Shown here piece by piece: positions 51,968 to 59,441 of a DNA stretch of 64,000 nt. The notes beneath the pieces are model-generated. The model made no database searches. It worked only from the letters and a program-made list of their open reading frames with translations, and was not told the origin of the DNA. Position numbers and translations under genes: made by a program. The first letter of the stretch is position 1. The number at the start of each line of letters is the position of its first letter. The DNA is from Streptomyces meridianus (GTDB lineage Bacteria; Actinomycetota; Actinomycetes; Streptomycetales; Streptomycetaceae). Location: NCBI RefSeq assembly GCF_023703325.1, contig NZ_JAMQGM010000029.1, forward strand, positions 144,657 through 208,656, in the 5' to 3' direction.

Positions 51968-53488
51968 ATGCCCACGAACAGAGTCTGCGCATCGGTGTCG
52001 CGTCGTGCTCAGGAGTCTCCCGAGTCCACGGCGTTGTGGTTCGGCGAAGAGCGCATCACGTACCGCCAACTACACGTCCGAACCACGGAGCTCAGCCAGG
52101 AGATCGACCGATTACTCCCCGACCGCGACCGGCCGGTGTGCGTCACCGTGCACAAGACGCCGGATGCCGTCGCGCTTCTCCTCGCCCTGTTCGGGGCCGG
52201 TCGTCAAGTGCTCCTGCCCTCGGCGGGCCTCGGCGAGCAGGTCGTCCAGGAGCTGGCCCGTCGCGCCGGCTGTTCGCAGATCCTCTTCCTGGCCCCGGGC
52301 GACGGCTCCACCGCGGCGGCCCGCAGTGTCGTTCCGGGCAGAACGCCGACGGCCGAGCCTCCCGGACCGGAGAACAGCCTCCTCTTTCTGACGACGTCGG
52401 GCTCCACCGGCATACCCAAGATCGTTCCGATTCTCCGCGCCGCCCAGGACCGCTTCACGGACTGGGCCGCCGATGCCTTCGACATCGCCCCCGGCCGTAC
52501 CGTGCTCTCGTACGCCCCTCTCAACTTCGACCTGTCGCTCCTCGACGTGTGGACGACCCTGGCGGTCGGCGGCTCCGTGGCCCTGGTCCCCGCCGATCGT
52601 TCGACCGATGCCGGGTATCTCCTCGACCTGATCGAGCGCACCCGGGTGCATCTCGTGCAGTCGGTGCCGATGCTGTTCCGGCTGCTGACCGAGGCCTCGG
52701 TCAGCAGGGGCGACCGGCTGCCCGTACGCCTCGAGCACGCGGTCATCACCGGTGACAGCACCATGGCGGACCTCCTGGTGCGCATCCGCCGCGGCCTGCC
52801 GGGCGCCCGTCTGTACAACCTCTACGGCTGCACCGAGACCAATGACAGCCTGCTGCACCGGATCACCGACGCGGACGTCGCCTCGGCCGCCGCCGGCATG
52901 GCCGACGCAGCGGTCTGGAAGGGACTGCCACTGGGACGTCCGCTTCCGGGCGTGCGCACGGTCCTCGTCGACGAGTACGGCCGGGACCTCGAGGGGCCCG
53001 GCACCGGAGAGCTCCTGGTCTCGACCCCCTTCCAGACCAGCGGCTATCTCGACCCCGGCCTCACCGCCGACCGGTTCGTCCCGCGTGCCGGTGCGCCGGC
53101 CCCCTTCTACCGCACCGGCGATGTGGTCACCCGTGCCGCGGACGGCACGCTCACGCTGGAGGGCCGCAACGACTTCCAGGTGAAGGTGCGGGGTGTTCGC
53201 ACCAACCTGCAGGAGGTCGAACGAGTCCTGGCCCGGCATCCCGAGGTGCGGGAAGCGGTCGTCGTCGCGATTCCCGACACCGAGGCCGGGGTGCGTCTGC
53301 ACGCCCTGGTGGAACGGCCTCGAGACAGCCGGCTCAACAGCCTGGACCTGCGGCGGCACCTGTCCGAACGGCTGCCGCGTACCTCCATCCCGAGCTCGTT
53401 CACGATCACCGACGAACCGTTCCCACGCACGTCCACGGGAAAGCCCGATCGCAAGCTCATCGCCAACCTCCGCCACGTGAAGGGATGA
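51968..53488 (+). CDS. Stand-alone amino acid adenylation enzyme
   Basis: A 506-residue ANL-superfamily ligase that activates an amino acid with ATP and loads it on the carrier protein encoded next. Motifs include A3 LTTSGSTGIPKIVP, A5 NLYGCTETND, A7 YRTGDVV, A8 GRNDFQVKVRG and A10 Lys in RTSTGKPDRKL. The A4 region NFDLSLLDVW begins the specificity code with D-L-L, as I recall for stand-alone prolyl adenylases of pyrrole pathways; the adjacent EctC-like gene favours glutamine or a similar substrate. ATG at 51968 follows GGGGAGA. It is the first gene of a tight nine-gene operon. Confidence 0.88.
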   Translation: MPTNRVCASVSRRAQESPESTALWFGEERITYRQLHVRTTELSQEIDRLLPDRDRPVCVTVHKTPDAVALLLALFGAGRQVLLPSAGLGEQVVQELARRAGCSQILFLAPGDGSTAAARSVVPGRTPTAEPPGPENSLLFLTTSGSTGIPKIVPILRAAQDRFTDWAADAFDIAPGRTVLSYAPLNFDLSLLDVWTTLAVGGSVALVPADRSTDAGYLLDLIERTRVHLVQSVPMLFRLLTEASVSRGDRLPVRLEHAVITGDSTMADLLVRIRRGLPGARLYNLYGCTETNDSLLHRITDADVASAAAGMADAAVWKGLPLGRPLPGVRTVLVDEYGRDLEGPGTGELLVSTPFQTSGYLDPGLTADRFVPRAGAPAPFYRTGDVVTRAADGTLTLEGRNDFQVKVRGVRTNLQEVERVLARHPEVREAVVVAIPDTEAGVRLHALVERPRDSRLNSLDLRRHLSERLPRTSIPSSFTITDEPFPRTSTGKPDRKLIANLRHVKG

Positions 53489-53491
53489 CTC

Positions 53492-53749
53492 ATGAACTCG
53501 ACCCTGCCCCTGAAGACATGGCTGGTCGACAACTTCATCACGGACATCACCCCCGACCAGCTCGAGGACGATCTGGACCTGATCGACAGCGGGATCGTCG
53601 ACAGCCTCCGGCTCCTCCGCCTCATCTCCTGGGTGAGTGACACCTACGAGATCCCGATGGACGAGGTGCCCCTCTCACCGGACAACTTCCGCTCGGTGGC
53701 CGCCATTCGCGCGTTCGTCGTCGAGGCGAAGGACCCGGCGGCCGCCTGA
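53492..53749 (+). CDS. Acyl/peptidyl carrier protein
   Basis: An 85-residue stand-alone carrier protein. The phosphopantetheine attachment serine is Ser38 in LIDSGIVDSLRLLRLI. Rich in Asp and Leu, helical, normal length. It starts three bases after the adenylation gene, presumably its loading partner. The growing heterocycle would stay on this carrier during cyclisation and oxidation. Confidence 0.9.
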   Translation: MNSTLPLKTWLVDNFITDITPDQLEDDLDLIDSGIVDSLRLLRLISWVSDTYEIPMDEVPLSPDNFRSVAAIRAFVVEAKDPAAA

Positions 53750-53848
53750 GGGCACCAGGTTCGCTCGGACGTCCGGGCGCAGCCGCAGCACATACCCACC
53801 GCACGTCATGGCACCCGTGACCGGCTGCCGTACGGAGAGGACGACACC

Positions 53849-54220
53849 GTGATCATTCGCAAGATCGACGACGTGAAGACCGTTGACTGGGGCAACGGCC
53901 TCAGCCGGCGTTTCCTGCTCGAGTCGGACGGCTTGGGCTACAGCGTGACCGACACCGTCGTGCGCGCCGGCACGTCGTCCAACCTGAGGTACGAGCGTCA
54001 CCTGGAAGCCTGCTACTGCATATCCGGCCGCGGCTACGTGGTCACGCAGGAGGGCGTGAAGCACGAGATCACGCCGGGGACCCTGTACGCCCTGGACCAG
54101 CACGACGCCCACGAACTGGCAGCGTCCGAGGAGGACTTGAGACTGGTCTGCGTCTTCTCGCCCGCGTTACGCGGCGACGAGGCGCACAACCTCTCCGGGG
54201 ACGGCTACTCCCGCTACTGA
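53849..54220 (+). CDS. Ectoine-synthase-like cupin (EctC homologue)
   Basis: A 123-residue cupin close to ectoine synthase (about 130 residues). The iron ligands of EctC (Glu57, Tyr85, His93 in a studied enzyme) have counterparts at Glu53 (RHLEACYCISG), Tyr80 (GTLYALDQHD) and His88 (DAHELAA). No ectA, ectB or ectD is adjacent, so it is not an ectoine gene. EctC can also close glutamine to an aminopyrroline carboxylate; here it may do so on the carrier-bound substrate. GTG at 53849 follows GAGAGGA. Confidence 0.88.
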   Translation: MIIRKIDDVKTVDWGNGLSRRFLLESDGLGYSVTDTVVRAGTSSNLRYERHLEACYCISGRGYVVTQEGVKHEITPGTLYALDQHDAHELAASEEDLRLVCVFSPALRGDEAHNLSGDGYSRY

Positions 54221-54299
54221 CCCCGTGCGGTCCGCCGGCCGGCCGTGGCACACCACCACGGCCTTCGGTGTCCGTGTCCGACCAAGGAGAGAGGGGCCC

Positions 54300-55442
54300 G
54301 TGGTGAGGGGCCGTAGCGAGGAGGCTCAGCAGTTCCGCAAGGGTCTGCTGGCCTGGTGCGAAGCACTCAGTGAAGACCATGTCGCCTGGGACGGCAGGGC
54401 GGAGTTCCCCCGGGAGAAGTGGGAGATCATCCGGAAGACGGACCTCCTGCGGCTCCCGTTCGGTGAGGAGTGGGGCGGGCTGGGACAGGACCTGCCCACC
54501 ACCATGCACGTGCTCGAGGCGCTTGGCGAGGGTTGCCGGGACGGCGGTCTGAACTTCTCCGTCTCGACCCACATGGTGAGCGCCGGCGTCCCCCTGCAGC
54601 GCTTCGCGTCCAAGGAGTTGAAGGCCCGCTTCCTGCCGTCCGTCTGCGACGGAACGGCCATCGGAGCGCACGCGATCACCGAGCCGGACCACGGCTCCGA
54701 CGCCATGAACATGAGGACCTCCGCGGTCCGGGACGGGGACGACTACGTCCTCAACGGAAGCAAGATCTTCATCAGCAACGGTCCGGTGGCCGACCTGTTC
54801 GTCGTCTACGCCCGGACCGGCCGCCAGGCCGGCCCGGCCGCACTCAGCACGTTCGTCGTGGAGCGCGGCACACCGGGGCTGACCCTCGGAGAGCCCATTT
54901 CCAAGATGGGCCTGCGGACGTCCCCGCTGTGCGAGGTCTTCCTCGACGACTGCCGGGTCCCGGCCGGCCACATGATCGGTTCCGCCGGGGCGGGGTTCCT
55001 GATCCTGGACCACGTCATGAAGTGGGAGATCCTCTGCTCCTTCGTCATCAACCTCGGCGAGATGCGCCACCGCCTCGCCCGGTGCGTGCAGTACGCCAAC
55101 GAACGGCAGCAGTTCGGCCGGAGCATCGGCACGAACCAGTCCGTGGCCAACCGCATCGTGGACATGAAGATCGCCGTCGAGACGTCGGCGAAGTGGCTGT
55201 ACGACACGGCGGAGAAGGTCACCCGGAATGAGGACGTGACCACCGACATGGCCGTCACGAAGCTCCTCACCAGTGAGGGAAACGTGGCCGGCGCCCTGTC
55301 GGCGGTCCAGATCTTCGGCGGTTACGGCTACATGGCCGAGTACGGGCTGGAGAAGGACTTGCGCAACGCCCTCGCCGGAACGATCTACTCCGGCACATCC
55401 GAGATCCAGCGCACCCGCATCGCGGCCATGCTCGGCCTGTGA
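54300..55442 (+). CDS. Acyl-CoA-dehydrogenase-like flavoenzyme (carrier-bound pyrroline oxidase)
   Basis: A 380-residue FAD dehydrogenase of the acyl-CoA dehydrogenase fold. Marks are AHAITEPDHGSDAMNM, the FAD-binding FGGYGYMAEYGLEKDLRN and the end YSGTSEIQRTRIAAMLG. The catalytic Glu of the YEGT type is replaced by Ser (YSGT); instead Glu243 (VMKWEILCS) sits where isovaleryl-CoA and prolyl-carrier dehydrogenases have their base. It would aromatise the cyclic substrate to a pyrrole on the carrier. GTG at 54300 (or the next, 54303) follows AAGGAGAG. Confidence 0.85.
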   Translation: MVRGRSEEAQQFRKGLLAWCEALSEDHVAWDGRAEFPREKWEIIRKTDLLRLPFGEEWGGLGQDLPTTMHVLEALGEGCRDGGLNFSVSTHMVSAGVPLQRFASKELKARFLPSVCDGTAIGAHAITEPDHGSDAMNMRTSAVRDGDDYVLNGSKIFISNGPVADLFVVYARTGRQAGPAALSTFVVERGTPGLTLGEPISKMGLRTSPLCEVFLDDCRVPAGHMIGSAGAGFLILDHVMKWEILCSFVINLGEMRHRLARCVQYANERQQFGRSIGTNQSVANRIVDMKIAVETSAKWLYDTAEKVTRNEDVTTDMAVTKLLTSEGNVAGALSAVQIFGGYGYMAEYGLEKDLRNALAGTIYSGTSEIQRTRIAAMLGL

Positions 55443-55469
55443 GCGACCCACTGAAAACGGAGTATGGGG

Positions 55470-56189
55470 ATGAATGCCGAGAACGCCTCGAGCGCGGGGA
55501 GTGCTGCCACCGGGGATCCGGACCTCGAACCGGTCCTGCGTGCCACCGAGTTCTTCGACCACACGTCACCCGAGATACTGGCCTTCGTCGACAGGTCCGT
55601 GAAGGACAGGAACGCCGACGCGGTGCAGAAGACCGTCGACCTCTACTACGCGGTCCGCGACGGGCTGTTCTACGAGGTGTACGGCGCCGACCTGTCCCGG
55701 GAAGGCCTGCGCTCCAGCGCCATCCTGCGGGCCGGGCAGGGCTTCTGCGTCCACAAGTCCATCCTCTTCGCCTCGGCCGTGCGAGCCGTGGGCGTGCCCA
55801 GCCGGATCGTCTTCGCCGACGTGCGCAACCACCTCGCGTCGGAGCGTCTCAAGGAACTGATCGGCGGTGACGTCTTCTTCCATGCGCTGACCTCGGTGCA
55901 CGTCAACGGCCGCTGGACGCGGGCCACACCGGTGTTCAACAAGCTGCTGTGCCGGCTCTACGGCATGCGCCCGCTGGAATTCGACGGTTCCGCCGACAGC
56001 CTCCACCACCCCTACCGGGACGGTGAGAAAGCGGCGCACATGGAGTTCCTGAAGGAGCACGGGGAATTCGACGACCTCCCCTACGACTTCGTCATGGAGC
56101 GCATGCGGCGCTCGCACCCGCGCTTTCTCGAGGGGGCCGGAACGGTCTCCGGAGGGTCCCTCGCGAAGGAGGCCGGATCCGGCATCTGA
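55470..56189 (+). CDS. Transglutaminase-like fold protein, possible carrier thioesterase/amidase
   Basis: A 239-residue protein of the transglutaminase-like superfamily. The nucleophile is Cys93 in AGQGFCVHKSILFASAVRAV, and the His is probably His138 (FFHALTSVHVNG). The usual third residue, an Asp after RW, reads RWTRATPVFN, so Thr or Asn replaces it. Its place in a carrier-protein pathway with no thioesterase suggests it releases the finished pyrrole acid. ATG at 55470 is preferred (GGAG at good spacing); an ATG two codons earlier is also in frame. Confidence 0.75.
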   Translation: MNAENASSAGSAATGDPDLEPVLRATEFFDHTSPEILAFVDRSVKDRNADAVQKTVDLYYAVRDGLFYEVYGADLSREGLRSSAILRAGQGFCVHKSILFASAVRAVGVPSRIVFADVRNHLASERLKELIGGDVFFHALTSVHVNGRWTRATPVFNKLLCRLYGMRPLEFDGSADSLHHPYRDGEKAAHMEFLKEHGEFDDLPYDFVMERMRRSHPRFLEGAGTVSGGSLAKEAGSGI

Positions 56190-56241
56190 GCGACCGTCCG
56201 AACCGAACACCAGCATGCGAGAACTCTTCGAGGGAGCAGAC

Positions 56242-57201
56242 GTGGCAGTGACCAGCCGCCAGGACAACGACATCCTGCAGATCGACGAAGAAGTGGCCGA
56301 AGCCCTGCACGAACGACGCGCGGTCGTCGCGCTCGAGTCCTCGGCCATCCCCAACGGATTCCCCTACCCGGGCAACCTGGAGTCGGCCCTCGACATCGAC
56401 AAGGCCATTCGTGACTCCGGTGCCGTGCCCGCCCGCGTCGCCATTCTCGACGGACGTTTCCTCGTGGGAATGACGCAGGACCACCTCGAGCGGTTCGCAG
56501 GCGACTCGTCGATCCCCAAGGCCAGCACCCGGGACATGGGGGTGCTCCTCGCGAGCGGAGGAGCCGGTGCGACGACGGTCTCCGCGTCCATGGTGGGCGC
56601 CGAACTCGCCGGTATACCGGTGTTCTCGGTGGCCGGGATCGGGGGCGTGCACCGGGGCGCCACGTACAGCTTCGACATTTCGGCGGACCTCGTGCAGTTC
56701 ACCCGCAGCCGTGCCGCCGTCGTGTGTGCGGGTGCCAAGTCGGTGCTCGATCTGCGTCTGACCCTGGAGTGGCTGGAGACCGCGGGTGTCCCGGTGATCG
56801 GCTACCGGTGCGACGACTTCCCCGCCTACTTCAGCGTCTCCAGTGGCGTGCGCAACCCTCACCGGATCGACGACCTGCGGCAGATGTCGAGGGCGGTCCT
56901 CGAGCACTGGCGCACCGGCAACCAGGGCTCGGTCCTCGTCACGCACCCCATCGCCGAGGAGGACGGCATCCCCTCGGAGACCGTCGAGGAGGCCCTGGCC
57001 GCTGCGGCACGGAAGGCCGAGGAGGACGGCGTCTCCGGACCGGCAGTCACCCCTTACCTGCTGAAGGCGATATCCGCCGCCACCGAGGGGCGCACGGCCG
57101 CGGCAAATCGCTCCGTTCTCCTCTCCACCACCGCACTCGCCGGCCGCTTCGCGGTCGAGATGGCGGTGGAGGCGGCCGCCCGCGAAGGGAGCGCGCGGTG
57201 A
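56242..57201 (+). CDS. Pseudouridine-5'-phosphate-glycosidase-like C-glycosynthase
   Basis: A 319-residue protein closely like PsuG (312 residues in E. coli), which reversibly joins uracil and ribose 5-phosphate by a C-C bond through a lysine Schiff base. Glu32 (ALESSAIPNG), Lys93 (KASTRDMG), His137 (GGVHRGATYSFDISADL) and Lys166 (CAGAKSVLDL) match the E. coli residues almost in number. The base-side motif SHG is PNG here, and T-G-G before IGGVH is V-A-G, so the base pocket has changed. GTG at 56242 follows GGGAG and keeps the E. coli numbering. In C-nucleoside clusters such proteins couple a non-uracil heterocycle to ribose phosphate. Confidence 0.9.
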   Translation: MAVTSRQDNDILQIDEEVAEALHERRAVVALESSAIPNGFPYPGNLESALDIDKAIRDSGAVPARVAILDGRFLVGMTQDHLERFAGDSSIPKASTRDMGVLLASGGAGATTVSASMVGAELAGIPVFSVAGIGGVHRGATYSFDISADLVQFTRSRAAVVCAGAKSVLDLRLTLEWLETAGVPVIGYRCDDFPAYFSVSSGVRNPHRIDDLRQMSRAVLEHWRTGNQGSVLVTHPIAEEDGIPSETVEEALAAAARKAEEDGVSGPAVTPYLLKAISAATEGRTAAANRSVLLSTTALAGRFAVEMAVEAAAREGSAR

Positions 57202-57932
57202 ACACCTGTGTCCTCTTCGACCTCGACGGCACACTGCTGGACACCCCGCGCGGCATCGTGCGGGTGCTGCGCGACGTGATCGTCGAATCCGGTCGGCCGC
57301 TGCCTCCGGAGGAAGCGATCCGTGCCACCGTCGGCCGCCCGCTGGCGGCGGTGTTCTCCACCCTGCTGGACCTTCCCGAGGACCACGCGGAGACGGCCCA
57401 TGCCGTGGAACGCTTCCGCGTGGTCTTCCGCGAGAAGGTGGTGCCCGGCGCTGCGGACCTGGTGTTTCCCGGAGTTCCACACCTGCTCTCGCGGCTGCGC
57501 GACGGCGGGTACCCCCTGGCCGTGGTGACCAGCAAGATCCAGGCCAGCGCCGAGGAGATCCTGCGTCCCGCCGGACTGCGGGACGACTTCGACGCAGTGA
57601 TCTGCCACGGCATGGCCGCTCGCGGCAAGCCGCACCCGGACCTTGCGCTGCTCGCGGCCGAACGTCTCGACAGCGACCCCGCGTGCTGCGTGGTGGTGGG
57701 CGACGCGGTCGACGACATGCGCATGGCCCGCTCGGCAGGCATGACCGCCGTCGGCGTGACCTACGGGGTGGCGACGCACGCACAGCTCGCGGACGCAGGA
57801 GCACACCACGTCACCGACTCCGTGGACGGTCTGGAGGCGATCCTCGGCAGGCTCACGGCCCCGGAGCGTGCCCAGTCGCCCGCCGGTGCCGTCGGCGGCG
57901 CAACGGTTCTCGAAGGCCGGCCCACCCTCTGA
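57198..57932 (+). CDS. HAD-superfamily phosphatase
   Basis: A 244-residue HAD hydrolase of the phosphoglycolate-phosphatase type. Motif I FDLDGTLLDTPR, motif II VVTSKIQAS, motif III Lys in GKPHPDLAL and motif IV VVGDAVDDMRMA are all present. GTG at 57198 overlaps the preceding stop by four bases. It most likely removes the 5'-phosphate of the C-nucleotide. The last 30 residues are an Ala/Gly-rich tail. Confidence 0.9.
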   Translation: MNTCVLFDLDGTLLDTPRGIVRVLRDVIVESGRPLPPEEAIRATVGRPLAAVFSTLLDLPEDHAETAHAVERFRVVFREKVVPGAADLVFPGVPHLLSRLRDGGYPLAVVTSKIQASAEEILRPAGLRDDFDAVICHGMAARGKPHPDLALLAAERLDSDPACCVVVGDAVDDMRMARSAGMTAVGVTYGVATHAQLADAGAHHVTDSVDGLEAILGRLTAPERAQSPAGAVGGATVLEGRPTL

Positions 57933-57989
57933 TCCACGGGCCGGACCACGGCCCGAGCACGAACAATACGAAAAAGGCGGTTACCGGAC

Positions 57990-59441
57990 ATGGCAACACC
58001 AACCATCGCGGACGCGATGCAGAGCAAGCGGGCCATGGGAGGCCTGGCGACGCTGTCCGCGGCCCAGTTCCTCATCGCTCTGGACTTCTCGGTCATCTTC
58101 GTGGCGCTCCCCAGCATGGGCTCCGACCTGAGGCTCTCCGAGAGCGCCATGCAGTGGGTGGTCAGTGCTTACGCGGTGTTCTTCGCCGGCTTCCTGGTGG
58201 TCGGCGGCCGGGTGGCCGACCGGCTCGGGGCACGCAACATGTTCGTCGCGGCGCTGCTGCTGTTCGGCATCGCCTCCCTCGTGGGCGGCTTCGCCGGCGA
58301 GGCGTCCCTGCTGCTTGTGGCACGCGCGGCACAGGGCGTGGCGGCGGCAACCATGCAGCCTGCGATCCTGGCACTGGTCAACACCACGTTCCCGGCAGGT
58401 GCTGCGCGGACCCGGGCCCTGGCGGTGTGGGGCACGGTGGGAGCCAGCGGGCTGGCGGCCGGTGTCGTCATCGGCGGCCTGCTGACCACGGTGTCCTGGC
58501 GCTGGACCTTCTTCGTCAATCTGCCGTTCGCGCTGGTCTGCATGCTGGCCGCGCCGAAGGTGCTGCCCAGGGCCCGTGAGGGCAGGGCCGTGGTCCGGCT
58601 GAACGTGCTCAGCGCCGTCCTGTGCACCGGGACGGTGCTGAGCACCACCCTGGGCCTGACCATGGCGGCGGACTCCGGCTGGGGTCACCCGGTGACCCTC
58701 GTCTCCTTCGCCGTGGCGGCCGTGTTCCTCGTGCTGTTCGTGCTCCGCGAGCGGAGCAGCGCGCAACCACTGGTCGAGCCCGCACTGCGCACGACCCGTA
58801 CCCTGCTCGCCGGCTGCGGCTCCTCGGCGCTGTACATGGCCAGCGTTGCGGCCACGGAGTTCTACCTGGTGACCCTGCTCCTCCAGCAGCAGCGGGGCTT
58901 CGGTCCCCTGGAGGCAGGCATCGCCTTCCTGCCGCTGCCGGTCTGCATCACCCTGGGAAACATGATCGCCGGGCGGTTGATCGGCCCGCTCGGAGTGCGC
59001 CGCACCCTCACGCTCGCGTTCCTCATCGGCGCGACGGGTCTGGCCCTGCTCGGGCTCCAGATCAACGCGGACGGCTACGTCGCCGGCATGCTGCCCGGAC
59101 TCGTCGTCAGCGGCATCGGGCACGGCATGACGTACACGAGCATGTTCGTCGGCGGTACCCGGGACGTGGCCGACGACAACCAGGGCGTCGCGGGCGCCCT
59201 CATGACCACCACCCAGTACGCGGGCGGCGCGCTCGGCGTCGCGTGCCTGGTGCTGGTGCTCGGCCCCGCCCCGGACCTGGACCGCTTCATGATGGGTTTC
59301 CTGCTCGCTGCGGTGGTCGCGGTCGCCGGGGCCGTGCTGGCCTGGACGGGTTTCTCCCGCGCCGGTGACACGCAGGTGCAGGCCGAGGGGAACCTTGCGG
59401 ACGCCCAGGTGACCGCGACCACCGTGAAGGGGGAGGCGTAA
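57990..59441 (+). CDS. MFS drug-type exporter (DHA2, 14 membrane segments)
   Basis: A 483-residue transporter with about 14 hydrophobic segments. Family motifs are LDFSVIFVALPSMGSDL near the start, VVGGRVADRLGARN (loop 2-3) and WGTVGASGLAAGVVIGGLL (motif C of antiporters). It presumably exports the product of the operon and gives self-protection. It ends in TAATG, overlapping the next ATG by one base. Confidence 0.92.
   Translation: MATPTIADAMQSKRAMGGLATLSAAQFLIALDFSVIFVALPSMGSDLRLSESAMQWVVSAYAVFFAGFLVVGGRVADRLGARNMFVAALLLFGIASLVGGFAGEASLLLVARAAQGVAAATMQPAILALVNTTFPAGAARTRALAVWGTVGASGLAAGVVIGGLLTTVSWRWTFFVNLPFALVCMLAAPKVLPRAREGRAVVRLNVLSAVLCTGTVLSTTLGLTMAADSGWGHPVTLVSFAVAAVFLVLFVLRERSSAQPLVEPALRTTRTLLAGCGSSALYMASVAATEFYLVTLLLQQQRGFGPLEAGIAFLPLPVCITLGNMIAGRLIGPLGVRRTLTLAFLIGATGLALLGLQINADGYVAGMLPGLVVSGIGHGMTYTSMFVGGTRDVADDNQGVAGALMTTTQYAGGALGVACLVLVLGPAPDLDRFMMGFLLAAVVAVAGAVLAWTGFSRAGDTQVQAEGNLADAQVTATTVKGEA

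Noticed and set aside
53849..54220. Ectoine biosynthesis
   Set aside because: The EctC-like gene has no ectA, ectB or ectD neighbours and sits in a carrier-protein operon, so osmolyte synthesis is not the likely role.
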